A DNA stretch of 64,000 nt from Peptoniphilus genitalis (GCF_023614525.1 NZ_CP097885.1:62001-126000), one strand, 5' to 3'; positions 7,713 to 17,955 are shown, counted from the stretch's first letter. The notes: a model not told the origin generated them from the sequence alone. Numbers and translations: made by a program.

Positions 7713-8333
7713 ATGTACGAAGACTTAAATCAAAGAGAACTTGAAATTTTATTTTTTATTAAAAGATTTATCGAATCAAAGTCCTATCCACCTACTGTTC
7801 GTGAAATTTGTGCAGGCTGTAATATAAAATCAACTTCAACTGTTTATTATGCACTTGAAAAACTAGAGACTACGAACTATATAAGAAAGGATGCATCAAA
7901 GACTAGAGCTATAGAAATTGTTCCGCAAGATGATGACATCTTAATGCTTAAGAAAAAAACTGTTGATGTTCCTGTTCTTGGAAGAGTAACTGCTGGTGCA
8001 CCAATACTAGCTGTCCAAAACATAGAAGATACTATGCCTTTACCTGTTGACTTCGTTTCAGATAAGGAACTCTTTATCTTAAAAGTTTCTGGTGAAAGTA
8101 TGATCAATGTAGGTATTTTCGATGGAGACTATGTAATTATTGAAAAATCAAATTGTGCAAGAAATGGAGAAAAAGTTTTAGCTTTAATTGAAGACGAAGC
8201 AACAATTAAAACCTATTACAAAGAAGAAAACAGATTTAGATTGCAACCTGAAAATGATACAATGGAACCTCTCTACTTCGACAATATCGAAATTCTTGGC
8301 AAAATCGTTGGACTGTATCGAAGATTCAACTAA
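7713..8333 (+). CDS. lexA: LexA repressor
   Basis: SOS repressor of 206 residues. The N-terminal winged helix-turn-helix covers about 1-70 (NQRELEILFFIKRFIE, then YPPTVREI). The self-cleavage site is the Ala-Gly in GRVTAGAPI. The protease dyad is Ser in KVSGESMIN and Lys in DEATIKTYY. The ATG at 7713 has GGAGGTAATC just upstream; the longer in-frame extension to 7656 would overlap the promoter and is rejected. It diverges from the yneA-like gene and probably controls both through the palindromes between them. A terminator follows at 8352-8393. Confidence 0.97.
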   Translation: MYEDLNQRELEILFFIKRFIESKSYPPTVREICAGCNIKSTSTVYYALEKLETTNYIRKDASKTRAIEIVPQDDDILMLKKKTVDVPVLGRVTAGAPILAVQNIEDTMPLPVDFVSDKELFILKVSGESMINVGIFDGDYVIIEKSNCARNGEKVLALIEDEATIKTYYKEENRFRLQPENDTMEPLYFDNIEILGKIVGLYRRFN

Positions 8334-8351
8334 AAATGAATTAACTTTTAT

Positions 8352-8393
8352 AACCCCCAATCCCCTATCTGGAGTTGAGGGTTATTTTTATTT
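8352..8393 (+). terminator. lexA terminator
   Basis: Inverted repeat AACCC/GGGTT (8352-8383 overall, with inner CAA/TTG pairs), followed by ATTTTTATTT. Confidence 0.7.
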
Positions 8394-8420
8394 AAAAAAA
8401 AATCCCCAAAACTGGGGATT
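8392..8420 (-). terminator. Terminator of the cytosine-deaminase-like gene
   Basis: AATCCCC (8401-8407) pairs with GGGGATT (8414-8420). On the minus strand the stem is followed by an unbroken run of T. It lies back to back with the lexA terminator. Confidence 0.85.
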
Positions 8421-8431
8421 AAATAAAACTC

Positions 8432-9688
8432 TTATAGACTTAGTGGAACTTCAAATTCTCTTTTTGCTTTTTTAAATAAAAATTCTCCATTACGCACTGA
8501 TGATAAACATTCTGCCCTATTTCTTATTGCTTCAAACTCATTTGGTGCATCAAGAACTATAAAGTTTGCAGGTTTTCCTTCACCAAATCCATATTCATCT
8601 TGAATATAAAGAGACTTTGCTCCATTATAAGTTATTAAATCTAAATTATTTTCAAAATCTTCTTCTCTCATAAGCTGTGCAAGGTGGATTCCATTATCAA
8701 GGATATTCATAAGGTTTCCATTTCCTGCTGGATACCAAAGGTCTACTATTGAGTCTTGTGCAAAGCAAACATTAATATCATTATCCACGAATTCACGAAC
8801 TCTTGTTATGCCACGGCGTTTTGGATAAGTATCTTGACGTCCTTGTAGAAAAGCATTTTCTGTTGGTAGAGATACAAAGTTTATTTTTGACTTTCTAAAT
8901 AGGCCCATCATTCTAAAGGCGTAAGAATTATCTACTGATCCAAAGGAACAAGTGTGACTTGCAGTAGTTTTTTCTGCAATTCCTTTCATCATGGCTTCAG
9001 CATTAAGAACTTCTAAGAATCTTGCCATTACGTCATCAGTTTCGTCACAGTGTACATCAATTAATTTATTGTGTTTAACTGCTAGGTTTACTATTTCTTT
9101 TATTGATTTTTCTCCAAGCTCACGGCTCCATTCATTGTGAGGAATTCCTCCAACTACTTCGCAACCTAATTCAAGAGCTTCTTCAACTAGGTCTCTACCA
9201 GTTTTGCCTTCTTCTCTGTAAGAATACATACCATTTTGAGGGAAGGCTACAACTTGGATTGTCACTTTATCTTTTAATTCATCGCGAACCTCTAAAGCTG
9301 CCTTAATACCTGTTAGGTTTGGATCAGTACAGTCTGTTTGTGCTCTGATGTATTGAGTTCCATAGGATACACAATCTTCTACAGCTTTACGAATTCTTTT
9401 CTTCATTTCTTCCTTAGTTGATCCCTTTTTAAAATCATTCCAAAGGTCTATTGCTTCGAAAAGTGTACCTGACTCATTCTTAACTTCATCTGTCTTTCCT
9501 ATCATGTAGTAGTCTAGGTGAAGATGAGCATCCACATAAGGTGGGATAACTAGATTGCCATCAAGATCAATTACTTCATCAGCATCTCCTAAGTCACTAC
9601 CAAATTTTACAAATTTTCCATCTTCAACTAAAATCTCTGTAGCTTCTTTGTGGCCATAAATTTTCCCATTAATAAATTTCTTTTTCAT
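8432..9688 (-). CDS. codA: Cytosine deaminase-like amidohydrolase
   Basis: A 418-residue metal-dependent hydrolase of the CodA type, predicted to deaminate cytosine (or a related ring) to uracil in the cytoplasm. Metal ligands and catalytic residues are visible: HLHLD near 56, the CodA-type segment IDVHCDETDD near 212 (His ligand and Glu), TASHTCSFG near 243 and the Asp ligand in VCFAQDSIVDLWYP near 314. GRQDTYPKRRGITRV is nearly the E. coli CodA segment. CodA has GHDD where this protein has AQDS, so the ligand Asp stays but the preceding His is Gln; substrate preference may differ. No codB-type permease is adjacent. It is a single-gene unit between two terminators. Confidence 0.85.
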   Translation of the reverse strand: MKKKFINGKIYGHKEATEILVEDGKFVKFGSDLGDADEVIDLDGNLVIPPYVDAHLHLDYYMIGKTDEVKNESGTLFEAIDLWNDFKKGSTKEEMKKRIRKAVEDCVSYGTQYIRAQTDCTDPNLTGIKAALEVRDELKDKVTIQVVAFPQNGMYSYREEGKTGRDLVEEALELGCEVVGGIPHNEWSRELGEKSIKEIVNLAVKHNKLIDVHCDETDDVMARFLEVLNAEAMMKGIAEKTTASHTCSFGSVDNSYAFRMMGLFRKSKINFVSLPTENAFLQGRQDTYPKRRGITRVREFVDNDINVCFAQDSIVDLWYPAGNGNLMNILDNGIHLAQLMREEDFENNLDLITYNGAKSLYIQDEYGFGEGKPANFIVLDAPNEFEAIRNRAECLSSVRNGEFLFKKAKREFEVPLSL

Positions 9689-9744
9689 TAAAATCCTCCG
9701 TATATACTTTATCTAAAAGTATTTTATTTTATAACTCTATAATA

Positions 9745-9782
9745 TTTATTAAAAAAGAGAATAAACTTTATGCTTATTCTCT
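9745..9782 (-). terminator. Terminator of the miaB-mutS-mutL-miaA operon
   Basis: AGAGAATAA (9756-9764) pairs with TTATTCTCT (9774-9782), followed on the minus strand by TTTTTT. It lies 58 bases past the stop of the last gene. Confidence 0.8.
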
Positions 9783-9840
9783 TACACTTTATTTGTTTCT
9801 GCTTTCTTACCTAAAAACTTATTAACAAATTATAATAAAA

Positions 9841-11127
9841 TTAAATATTTATTAATTTTTCTTTGTAAAGAGCATTTAATAAATTAATTAGGGCGAACTT
9901 AATGTGATAATAAGAAAGTCCTCCTTGAAAATATACATAGTAAGGTTCTCTCATAGGTCCATCGGCTGATAATTCTATAGAAGAACCCTCTATAAAGTCT
10001 CCTGCAGCCATTATTACTTGGTCGTCATAACCTGGCATGTCCCATGGGATTGGCGTGAATTCTGAGTCAACTGGAGAAGAAAACTGAATGTACTTACAAA
10101 ATATTTCAAGTATTTTAGGCTTTTTTAGTTCTATAGCAGTTACAATGTCGCTTCTTGGATCGGAGCTTGTTGGTATTGTCCTGAATCCTAATTCTTCAAA
10201 GGATCTTGAAAATAATGTAGCTCCTCTAATTGCATCTTCAACAATTTTAGGGGACATAAAAAGACCTTGTAATATTTGCCTTGTCATGCCAAAAGTTAGT
10301 CCACAGTCCTTTCCTATTCCAGGCGCAGTCAAAATATTAGCTGCCCTTTCAATAAGCTCCTCTTTACCAGCAACATATCCACCAGTATAACATAGTCCTC
10401 CTCCTGGATTTTTTATTAAGGACCCCGCCATTATATCTATTCCAATTTCGCTAGGTTCAATTAATTCTGTAAATTCTCCATAACAATTATCTACAAAAAT
10501 TTTTATATCCTTATTTATCCTTTTTACTTCATCCACAGCTTCCTTAAGTTCAGAAACTGTAAAGGCTCGTCTATTAGAATAACCTGTTGATCTTTGCATA
10601 ATAACTAGACTAGTATTATCTTGAATATAACTCTTTATGCTTTCTATATCTATCATATTGTTCACTAAAGGAATTTCAGAATACTCATATCCTGAATTTA
10701 TTAAAGAATCAGGACTGTCTCCCCTTAATCCTATCACCTTTTGTAAGGTATCATAGGGCGTTGAAGTAACAGATAGAAAATGGTCTCCTGGCTTTAAAAT
10801 TGCCTTTATTGCAAGTGTAATAGCATGAGTACCTGATACAATATTTGACCTAACAAGACTATCTTCTACATTAAAAATTCTTGTATAAATAGATTCAACC
10901 TTATCTCTTCCTATATCTCCATAACCATATCCTGTTGTCCAGTTGAAATCCGTTGCCTTAAGTCCTTCTTCTTGCATGGCTTTTAAAATTTTAACTTGGT
11001 TATATTGGGCTATGTCACTAAAGTCTTTGAACCTATCTTGAAGTTTATCTTCTATTCTATTCACAAATTCAATTATTTTCGGATCTATATTATATTTTTC
11101 TTTAAATAAATTATCGTATATTGTCAT
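9841..11127 (-). CDS. YnbB-type PLP-dependent protein (methionine gamma-lyase family, 'aluminium resistance')
   Basis: A 428-residue fold-type I PLP enzyme. SGTHAITLAIKAIL (near 97) is the phosphate-binding region, FVDNCYGEF the Asp region and GSLIKNPGGG (near 237) carries the Schiff-base Lys. The protein matches the family annotated as methionine gamma-lyase or aluminium resistance protein, whose real substrate is not settled. It starts just before miaA ends, the same neighbourhood as B. subtilis ynbB, and is last in the miaB-mutS-mutL-miaA run. A role in sulfur amino acid breakdown is possible but unproven. Confidence 0.85.
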   Translation of the reverse strand: MTIYDNLFKEKYNIDPKIIEFVNRIEDKLQDRFKDFSDIAQYNQVKILKAMQEEGLKATDFNWTTGYGYGDIGRDKVESIYTRIFNVEDSLVRSNIVSGTHAITLAIKAILKPGDHFLSVTSTPYDTLQKVIGLRGDSPDSLINSGYEYSEIPLVNNMIDIESIKSYIQDNTSLVIMQRSTGYSNRRAFTVSELKEAVDEVKRINKDIKIFVDNCYGEFTELIEPSEIGIDIMAGSLIKNPGGGLCYTGGYVAGKEELIERAANILTAPGIGKDCGLTFGMTRQILQGLFMSPKIVEDAIRGATLFSRSFEELGFRTIPTSSDPRSDIVTAIELKKPKILEIFCKYIQFSSPVDSEFTPIPWDMPGYDDQVIMAAGDFIEGSSIELSADGPMREPYYVYFQGGLSYYHIKFALINLLNALYKEKLINI

Positions 11128-11128
11128 C

Positions 11129-12052
11129 TTATCTCCTAAAATCTCTGTCTAATTTACTATCGATATAATTTTTAATTTCTTCTAATAAATTATCTGCTTC
11201 CCTGTCAAACCATTGTATTCGATCATCTCTTCTAAACCACGTCAATTGTCTCTTAGCATAATGTCTCGAATTCTTTTTTATAAGTTCAATCATTTCATCA
11301 TATTCTATTTCACCATCAAGATATGATATAACTTCCTTATACCCAATGGCCTTAAGGGATTGTGAGTTTTTATCTAAACCTTCATCTAATAAGCTTTTTA
11401 CTTCTTCTACAAGACCAAGTTCTATCATCTTGTCTACCCTATTATTAATTCTTTCATAGAGCCTTTCTCTATCCATATTTAAGCCAATGAAGATTAAATT
11501 ATATTCTTCATTCTCTTGACGAAAATTATTCCCTTTTTCATTTCCATCTTTCGAAATTTCTAAGGCTCTAATAATTCTTTGACCATTATTTGGGTGAATT
11601 TGTTCTGCCATATCCTTATTAAGTGTATAAAGTTTTTTATAAAGAAATTCACTGCCTTTTTCTTTAAGTGTTTTGTTCAACTCTTCTCTATAAGCATAGT
11701 CCGCTTCTGTCTCTGTGAAGTCAAGATTATAAACAAGGGAATTTATATATAAACCTGTACCACCAACTACAAGGGGCAATCCTCCCCTACTATTTATTTC
11801 ACTAATAATTTCTTTAGCTCTTTGCTTAAAGTCTGCAACAGAAAAGTTTTCCTCAGCATCAATTATATCTACCATATGATGGGGGATTTCTGTATTTTCA
11901 AGATCAACCTTAGCTGTACCTATATCAAGTTTTTTATAAATTTGCATGGAGTCACTGGAAATTATTTCTCCTTTATACTTTTTAGCAAGTTTTAAAGAAA
12001 GCTCCGTTTTTCCTATTCCAGTGGGTCCAGTAATTATTAATAAATTTTCCAT
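11129..12052 (-). CDS. miaA: tRNA dimethylallyltransferase
   Basis: Transfers a dimethylallyl group to A37 of tRNAs reading UNN codons, giving i6A. The 307-residue protein has Walker A GPTGIGKTELS at the N-terminus, DSMQIYKKLDIGTAK and PHHMVDI, then the VGGTGLYINSL substrate region near 97 and a C-terminal helical part with RHYAKRQLTWFRRD. The length is normal. The ATG follows the mutL stop directly, so translation is probably coupled. MiaB, which acts on the MiaA product, is encoded upstream in the same run. Confidence 0.97.
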   Translation of the reverse strand: MENLLIITGPTGIGKTELSLKLAKKYKGEIISSDSMQIYKKLDIGTAKVDLENTEIPHHMVDIIDAEENFSVADFKQRAKEIISEINSRGGLPLVVGGTGLYINSLVYNLDFTETEADYAYREELNKTLKEKGSEFLYKKLYTLNKDMAEQIHPNNGQRIIRALEISKDGNEKGNNFRQENEEYNLIFIGLNMDRERLYERINNRVDKMIELGLVEEVKSLLDEGLDKNSQSLKAIGYKEVISYLDGEIEYDEMIELIKKNSRHYAKRQLTWFRRDDRIQWFDREADNLLEEIKNYIDSKLDRDFRR

Positions 12053-13930
12053 TTATTCCCTCAAAAATAATTTTGAAATTGTGTGTTTGGATACTTCAAC
12101 TATTGTTGGTCTTCCATGTGGACAAGTGTATGGATTTTCACAGCTTTTCAAATCTTTTATCAATGCTTCTATTTCGATATCTGACAAGTCATCTCCTGCT
12201 TTCACAGAAGCCTTGCAAGCTTTTCTCATAATTTTATAAAGATCTGCTTCATAATTTGATGAGATTTCTTTATCAAGAGAGTCTATTATGTCTCTAATAA
12301 AATTTACATAAGTTGGTAGTCCAAAGATCATTGGGACTTCTCTTAGGACAACAGACCTATCACCGAAATCTTCAATTTTAAATCCCAACTTAGTAAACAA
12401 ATCAATATAATTGAGAATTTTGTCGTACTCAAGTTGATTTAATTCAATTATTTCTGGTTTAATTAAAATTTGTGAAGATATCTCACTATTAAGATACATT
12501 TTTAGAAATTTTTCGTAGTTAACTCTTTCGTGAGCCGCGTGCTGGTCAACTACAAAAACCTTGCCATCTCTTTGATTTTCCAACAAAATATAAGTCTTAA
12601 AAAGGACTCCACTTATTCTTGTGTTTAAAAGTCCTTCATCAATTTGACTAGCTTCATTATTAAATAAAAAGTTTTTTTCTATGTGCTCTTCTTGATCTTT
12701 AGAAATATCTAAATCATTTTTATACTCTTCTCTATATAGCAAGGCTTCTTCATTGAGGGCTTGTTCCTTTTCAGTCTCTGATTCTTCGATTTCTCTTTCT
12801 AAATCCCATAGACTTTTAAGACTCTTATTTTCTTCTGAATTTACTGTCCCAATAGAATCTAGGGCTTCTTCAGAGTCATCTTCATCAAAAATATCAAATA
12901 CATTTATATTCTCTTTTTTTTCTTCAAACTCTATTTCCCTAATAGACCTGTTAGGGTAAATAACTTCTTCAACAACTTCAGATAGAAGTGCCGTTAAAAT
13001 ATTTTCATTTGAAATTTTTATTTCATTTTTCTTTGGATGAATATTAACGTCAATTAATTTAGGATCTATGTCAATATATAAAATAAATACAGGGTACCTG
13101 TTTAATGGAATCAGAGAATTATAGTTTTTTTCTACAGCTCTTGAAATATTTATATCTCTTATAAATCTTCCATTTACAAAAATATATTGGCTATCTCTAT
13201 TAGACCTAAAAAGCTTATTATCTGAGAAAAAGCCTTTAATTTTATAATTTTCCGATTCAAAACTTCCTTCATTTAAAGAAGATGCAATTTCTGAACCCAA
13301 GATAGAAAATACTCTATTAATAGGATTTTTATCATTTCCTGTATTGAGAATAGTCTTTCCATCCCTTATCAAAGTGAATTTAATATTATTATTTGATAGG
13401 GCAATTTTTTGAACAATATCAATTATATTACTTATTTCTGTAGAATCTTTTCTAAGAAACTTCTTCCTCACAGGTGTATTATAAAAAACATCATTAATAA
13501 TAAATGTTGTTCCCTTGGGCATTCCAACTTTATTCTTCTTTATAATCTTTCCATTCTCTATGGCAAGAGAGTTTCCTGCCAAATCATTTTCCCTTTTTGT
13601 CATTAGTTTTATCTTAGAAATATTTGAAATACTTGCAAGGGCTTCGCCACGGAATCCCAAAGTCCTAATTTTTTCAAGGTCTTCAATTACTTGAAGTTTG
13701 GATGTAGAGTGACGTAAAAAGGCTAGCTCAAGGTCTTCTTCAGAAAATCCTAATCCATTGTCAGAAACCTTAATATAATTAGTACTTTCCCCTCTTAATT
13801 CAACTAAAATGTCATCTGCTCCAGCATCTATGGAGTTTTCTACTAATTCTTTTACTATAGAAGCAGAGTTTTCAATTATTTCTCCTGCTGCAATTTTTGA
13901 TATTGTTTGTTCATCTAAAAGTCTTATCAT
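12053..13930 (-). CDS. mutL: DNA mismatch repair protein MutL
   Basis: A 625-residue MutL. The N-terminal GHKL ATPase shows KIAAGEIIENSASIVKELVE, DNGLGF and TLGFRGEALASI. The middle linker is long and acidic (about 330-430). The C-terminal domain carries the endonuclease motif DQHAAHERVNYE and CPHGRPT, so it should nick DNA like B. subtilis MutL, not follow the E. coli type. ATG overlaps the mutS stop by four bases. It acts with MutS in mismatch repair. Confidence 0.97.
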   Translation of the reverse strand: MIRLLDEQTISKIAAGEIIENSASIVKELVENSIDAGADDILVELRGESTNYIKVSDNGLGFSEEDLELAFLRHSTSKLQVIEDLEKIRTLGFRGEALASISNISKIKLMTKRENDLAGNSLAIENGKIIKKNKVGMPKGTTFIINDVFYNTPVRKKFLRKDSTEISNIIDIVQKIALSNNNIKFTLIRDGKTILNTGNDKNPINRVFSILGSEIASSLNEGSFESENYKIKGFFSDNKLFRSNRDSQYIFVNGRFIRDINISRAVEKNYNSLIPLNRYPVFILYIDIDPKLIDVNIHPKKNEIKISNENILTALLSEVVEEVIYPNRSIREIEFEEKKENINVFDIFDEDDSEEALDSIGTVNSEENKSLKSLWDLEREIEESETEKEQALNEEALLYREEYKNDLDISKDQEEHIEKNFLFNNEASQIDEGLLNTRISGVLFKTYILLENQRDGKVFVVDQHAAHERVNYEKFLKMYLNSEISSQILIKPEIIELNQLEYDKILNYIDLFTKLGFKIEDFGDRSVVLREVPMIFGLPTYVNFIRDIIDSLDKEISSNYEADLYKIMRKACKASVKAGDDLSDIEIEALIKDLKSCENPYTCPHGRPTIVEVSKHTISKLFLRE

Positions 13931-16539
13931 CTTAACTCCTTAGATTTTTTAACTATTTCATCTAATAAATTAAAGGCCTCCATAGGACTTATCTCAAGTA
14001 TATTTATCTCCCTCAATTTATTTATAAAATTTTCAACCTCTGGGCTAGTTTTTTCTTCTCTTATATATTCCTTATTAAGGTCAATATTTAGTCCTTCATT
14101 TTCTTTCTCAATAAGAGCTAAAACATCCTTGGCCCTATTAATAATCCTATCATCAATGCCTGCAAGTTTTGCTACATCAATTCCATAAGAATTATTTGTA
14201 AATCCCTTAATTATTTTTCTTAAAAAGATAATATCATCTTCTTGCCTATCTACTGCTATGGTTAGATTTTCAACAGAATCGTATTTATCTTCAAGATGGA
14301 CTAATTCATGGTAATGTGTAGCAAAAAGTGTTTTTGCCTTAATATTTTCTGCGATATATTCTATTATTGCATTTGCTATTGCAAGTCCATCAAAGGTGCT
14401 GGTACCTCTTCCAACTTCATCCAATATTAAAAGTGACTTAGAAGATGCATTTTGTATTATATCGGCAACCTCTTGCATCTCAACCATAAAAGTTGATTGA
14501 CCCATAGCCAAGTTATCACTAGCACCTATTCTTGTAAAAATTCTGTCTACAAGTGAAATGTTACAAGAGTCACAAGGCACAAAGCAACCAATATGTGCCA
14601 TTATAGTAATAAGAGCAACCTGCCTCATATAAGTTGACTTACCTGCCATGTTGGGACCAGTAATTATATGAATCATGTTGTTCTTAGTGTCTATATAGGT
14701 GTCATTTGGCACAAAGAAGTCATCCTTCATATAAGACTCAACTATTGGGTGCCTTCCTTTTTTTATTTCAATAAATCCTTCATTATTAAACTTTGGTCTT
14801 ACATAATTATTTAAGTTTGAAACCTTAGCAAGGGATAAAAGTGAATCGAGCTTTGAAAGTTTATCTGCAAGAATTTGTATTCTATAAATTTCTTTACCTA
14901 TAAAGTCTTTTAAATTATTATAAATTTCAGCCTGCATAGACAGAGCTCTTTCTTTGGATCCAAGTAATTTCCCTTCCATATCCTTTAATTCCATGGAAAA
15001 GAACCTTTCTGAACCCACTAAAGTTTGCTTTCTAATGTAATCCTCTGGCACTTGATCTAGGAAGGACTTTGTAACTTCAATAAAATATCCTAAAATTTTG
15101 TTATGTTTAACCTTTAATTTTTTAATTCCAGTCCTGTTTCTTTCCTTTTCTTCGAAATCAAGTAACCAATTTTTGCCTTCTGTCGCAATTTTAAAGAGAT
15201 CATCTAGTTCAAGAGAATATCCCTCTTTAATAATCCTATTTTCTTCGATTACAACTGGTGGGTTCTCTATTAAAACTTTATCGATTTCATCGTAAACATC
15301 AGATAGGTCAATAAATTCTTTAGAAAGTAATTTTAAATAATTATTACCTTGATTTTCTAAAATTGCTTTTATTTTATTTGCATTTTCAATTGTAGACTTA
15401 AGAGAGTATAGCTCCCTAGGGTTTATGCTTCCATTTGATATCTTTACTACAAGTCTTTCTATATCATAAACTTCTCTTAAAATCTTTTCGATTTTATCTT
15501 GCAACAATAAATCTCTTGTAAAAGATTCTATAATATTTTGCCTTTCCTCTATTTTATTTAAATCAACTAGTGGACTTTCCACCCATTTCTTTAATTTTCT
15601 TGAACCCATAGAGGTGCTACACTTATCTAATACATCTAATAGGGATCCCTTTTTAGTAAAGGTATTTAAGCCCTTAACTACTTCAAGTGTTCTTTTTGAA
15701 CTTTCATCCAAAAGTAAAAAATCATAATTATTGTAATAAGAAATATTATTTATGTGTTTTAAGTTGATCTTTTGAGTTACAACTAAATACTGCAAAATCT
15801 TTTTTAACGATGTATAATCAACTATCTTGTTGTCAGATAGAAAGTCTTTTAAGTTGTTTTTAAAGTTATCACTAAAGTAATTACCAAAATCCTTGAATAT
15901 ATTACTGTCTTTTAGATTTTCAGCAACATAAGGGTTTAAAAAAACATTGTTCTTTTTAGTTTCCTTTTTAAAAGTAGCTAAGGCATCTTCATTAATTAGA
16001 ATTTCATTGGGACTTATTCTATCTACTTGATCTTGAAGAAATCTAAATAACTCTGTCTTAGATAAGAAATTCTTATTCGTAAAATAAATTTCTCCTGTGG
16101 AATAGTCAGAATAAGTTAGATTTAAAGAATATCCTTGAATATAAATAGATAGGAGATAATTATTTAAATCACTCTTTAAATATTCTGTATCCGTAAAGGT
16201 TCCTGGAGTAATAATTTGCGTAACTTCTCTTTTTACTATGCCCTTTGCTAGCTTTGGATCTTCAACTTGATCACAAATTGCAACCTTATAACCCTTGTCT
16301 ATTAACTTTGAGATATAAGAAGAGGCTACGTGATAGGGAACACCACACATAGGAGCTTTTTCCTCTAATCCAGCATCTCTTCTAGTAAGAGTTATTTCAA
16401 GTTCTCTTGACGCTAATAGGGCATCATCAAAAAACATTTCATAAAAGTCCCCAAGTCTAAAAAATAGAATGGAGTCTGGGTTTTCATCCTTAACAGCAAG
16501 ATATTGCTGCATCATTGGAGTTAATTTTTCACGATTCAA
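13927..16539 (-). CDS. mutS: DNA mismatch repair protein MutS
   Basis: A mismatch-recognition ATPase of about 870 residues. LTPMMQQYL and FFRLGDFYEMFFDDA at the N-terminus include the Phe-x-Glu mismatch-reading motif. The C-terminal ATPase has Walker A GPNMAGKSTYMR, Walker B SLLILDEVGRGTS and FATHYHEL. The start is uncertain: the frame can open at GTG 16548, which has no ribosome binding site, or at TTG 16539 with AGGTGAG six bases upstream; the latter is preferred. Both overlap the end of miaB. The ATG-TGA overlap with mutL indicates coupled translation. Confidence 0.95.
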   Translation of the reverse strand: MNREKLTPMMQQYLAVKDENPDSILFFRLGDFYEMFFDDALLASRELEITLTRRDAGLEEKAPMCGVPYHVASSYISKLIDKGYKVAICDQVEDPKLAKGIVKREVTQIITPGTFTDTEYLKSDLNNYLLSIYIQGYSLNLTYSDYSTGEIYFTNKNFLSKTELFRFLQDQVDRISPNEILINEDALATFKKETKKNNVFLNPYVAENLKDSNIFKDFGNYFSDNFKNNLKDFLSDNKIVDYTSLKKILQYLVVTQKINLKHINNISYYNNYDFLLLDESSKRTLEVVKGLNTFTKKGSLLDVLDKCSTSMGSRKLKKWVESPLVDLNKIEERQNIIESFTRDLLLQDKIEKILREVYDIERLVVKISNGSINPRELYSLKSTIENANKIKAILENQGNNYLKLLSKEFIDLSDVYDEIDKVLIENPPVVIEENRIIKEGYSLELDDLFKIATEGKNWLLDFEEKERNRTGIKKLKVKHNKILGYFIEVTKSFLDQVPEDYIRKQTLVGSERFFSMELKDMEGKLLGSKERALSMQAEIYNNLKDFIGKEIYRIQILADKLSKLDSLLSLAKVSNLNNYVRPKFNNEGFIEIKKGRHPIVESYMKDDFFVPNDTYIDTKNNMIHIITGPNMAGKSTYMRQVALITIMAHIGCFVPCDSCNISLVDRIFTRIGASDNLAMGQSTFMVEMQEVADIIQNASSKSLLILDEVGRGTSTFDGLAIANAIIEYIAENIKAKTLFATHYHELVHLEDKYDSVENLTIAVDRQEDDIIFLRKIIKGFTNNSYGIDVAKLAGIDDRIINRAKDVLALIEKENEGLNIDLNKEYIREEKTSPEVENFINKLREINILEISPMEAFNLLDEIVKKSKELR

Positions 16540-17929
16540 TCTTCTCACCTACTAGAGAAAAACTATTTGCATCTTTTATTCTAACTTTTACAATATTTCC
16601 AACATCATTTTTATCGCCTTTGAAATTAACTAATTTAAATTCATCAGTTCTTCCACTTACCTTGCTTTCATTTTTCTTAGAAATATCTTCTACAAGAACA
16701 TCTACATCTTTACCAATGAATGCCTTGTTCTTTCTTTCTTGAATTGGATAAAGAACATCAAGTAGTCTTTCAAATCTATCATGTTTTACCTTGTCAGGAA
16801 CTTGGTCAGTCCTATTAGCAGCTGGAGTATTTTCTCTAACAGAATAAATAAAGGTAAAAGCTGTATCATATTCAACCTTTTTCACTAAATCTAAAGTATC
16901 AAGAAAATCTTCCTCACTCTCTCCTGGAAAACCTACCATAATATCTGTTGAAAGTGCTATATTTGGATTAAGACTTTTAACTTTATCAATTTTTCTAAGA
17001 TAATCTTCCCTAGTGTACTTTCTATTCATCATCTTAAGAACCCTTGATGAGCCAGCTTGAACAGGCAGGTGCAGAAAATTACAGAGTTTATCAAGGTTTT
17101 TAAAAGAATAAATAAGTTCATCTGAAATATCCTTAGGGTGCGATGTCATAAACCTAATTCTCTCAATACCTTTTATATCGTTAATTTCTTCTAAAAGATT
17201 AGCAAATGAAAATTTCTCATCAAGTGTTTTTCCATAGGAATTTACATTCTGTCCTAGTAATGTAACTTCTTTTGTTCCATGCCTTGCTAAATCTTCTATT
17301 TCTCTTATGATTTCACCTGGTCTCCTGCTAGTTTCTCGGCCTCTTGTATAAGGAACTATACAATAAGAGCAGAAGTTATTACAACCGTACATAATATTAA
17401 CGTAGGACTTAAAGTTATAAAGTCTATTAGCTCCAAGCTTATCATCAATACTAAGGGCATTTTCTTCAATATCCATTGCAAGTTTTGTCCCATTATATGA
17501 TGCAGTTAAAAGTTCAGGTAATTTCCAAATATTATTTGTTCCAAAAATTATATCTACATTTGGAAATTTTTCTATAACATAATTCCTAGATTCATCCCTT
17601 TGCATCATGCATCCACAAACTGCAATTTTAATATTTTTCTTTTTTGATTTTAAGTTTTTTAAATTTCCAAGTTGACCATAAACCTTATCTTCAGCAGAGT
17701 GTCTAACTGAGCAAGTGTTTAAAATAATAAAATCAGCTTCATCAATTTCATTGACAAAGCTATAGCCCATTTTTTCAAGAAGCCAAGTTATTTTCTCTGA
17801 ATCGTGTTCGTTCATTTGACATCCATGAGTTATAACAAGTGCTCTCTTCTCATCTACGCTTTCCTTTATATTTCTTATATATTCATTTACATTGTTATTT
17901 ATGTCATTTATTAATTCTTTATTTTCCAT
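16529..17929 (-). CDS. miaB: tRNA-2-methylthio-N6-dimethylallyladenosine synthase
   Basis: Radical-SAM methylthiotransferase converting i6A37 in tRNA to ms2i6A. The 466-residue protein has an N-terminal UPF0004 domain with cluster cysteines in HGCQMNEHD, NTCSVRHSAE and AVCGCMM, a radical-SAM domain with YGCNNFCSYCIVPYTRGRE (C-x3-C-x2-C) near 190 and a C-terminal TRAM domain from about 400. It has its own promoter (17956-17985) and is first in miaB-mutS-mutL-miaA, so both enzymes of this tRNA modification flank the mismatch repair genes. Confidence 0.97.
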   Translation of the reverse strand: MENKELINDINNNVNEYIRNIKESVDEKRALVITHGCQMNEHDSEKITWLLEKMGYSFVNEIDEADFIILNTCSVRHSAEDKVYGQLGNLKNLKSKKKNIKIAVCGCMMQRDESRNYVIEKFPNVDIIFGTNNIWKLPELLTASYNGTKLAMDIEENALSIDDKLGANRLYNFKSYVNIMYGCNNFCSYCIVPYTRGRETSRRPGEIIREIEDLARHGTKEVTLLGQNVNSYGKTLDEKFSFANLLEEINDIKGIERIRFMTSHPKDISDELIYSFKNLDKLCNFLHLPVQAGSSRVLKMMNRKYTREDYLRKIDKVKSLNPNIALSTDIMVGFPGESEEDFLDTLDLVKKVEYDTAFTFIYSVRENTPAANRTDQVPDKVKHDRFERLLDVLYPIQERKNKAFIGKDVDVLVEDISKKNESKVSGRTDEFKLVNFKGDKNDVGNIVKVRIKDANSFSLVGEKIES

Positions 17930-17955
17930 AATACATCCTCATTTCATATCTTTAT

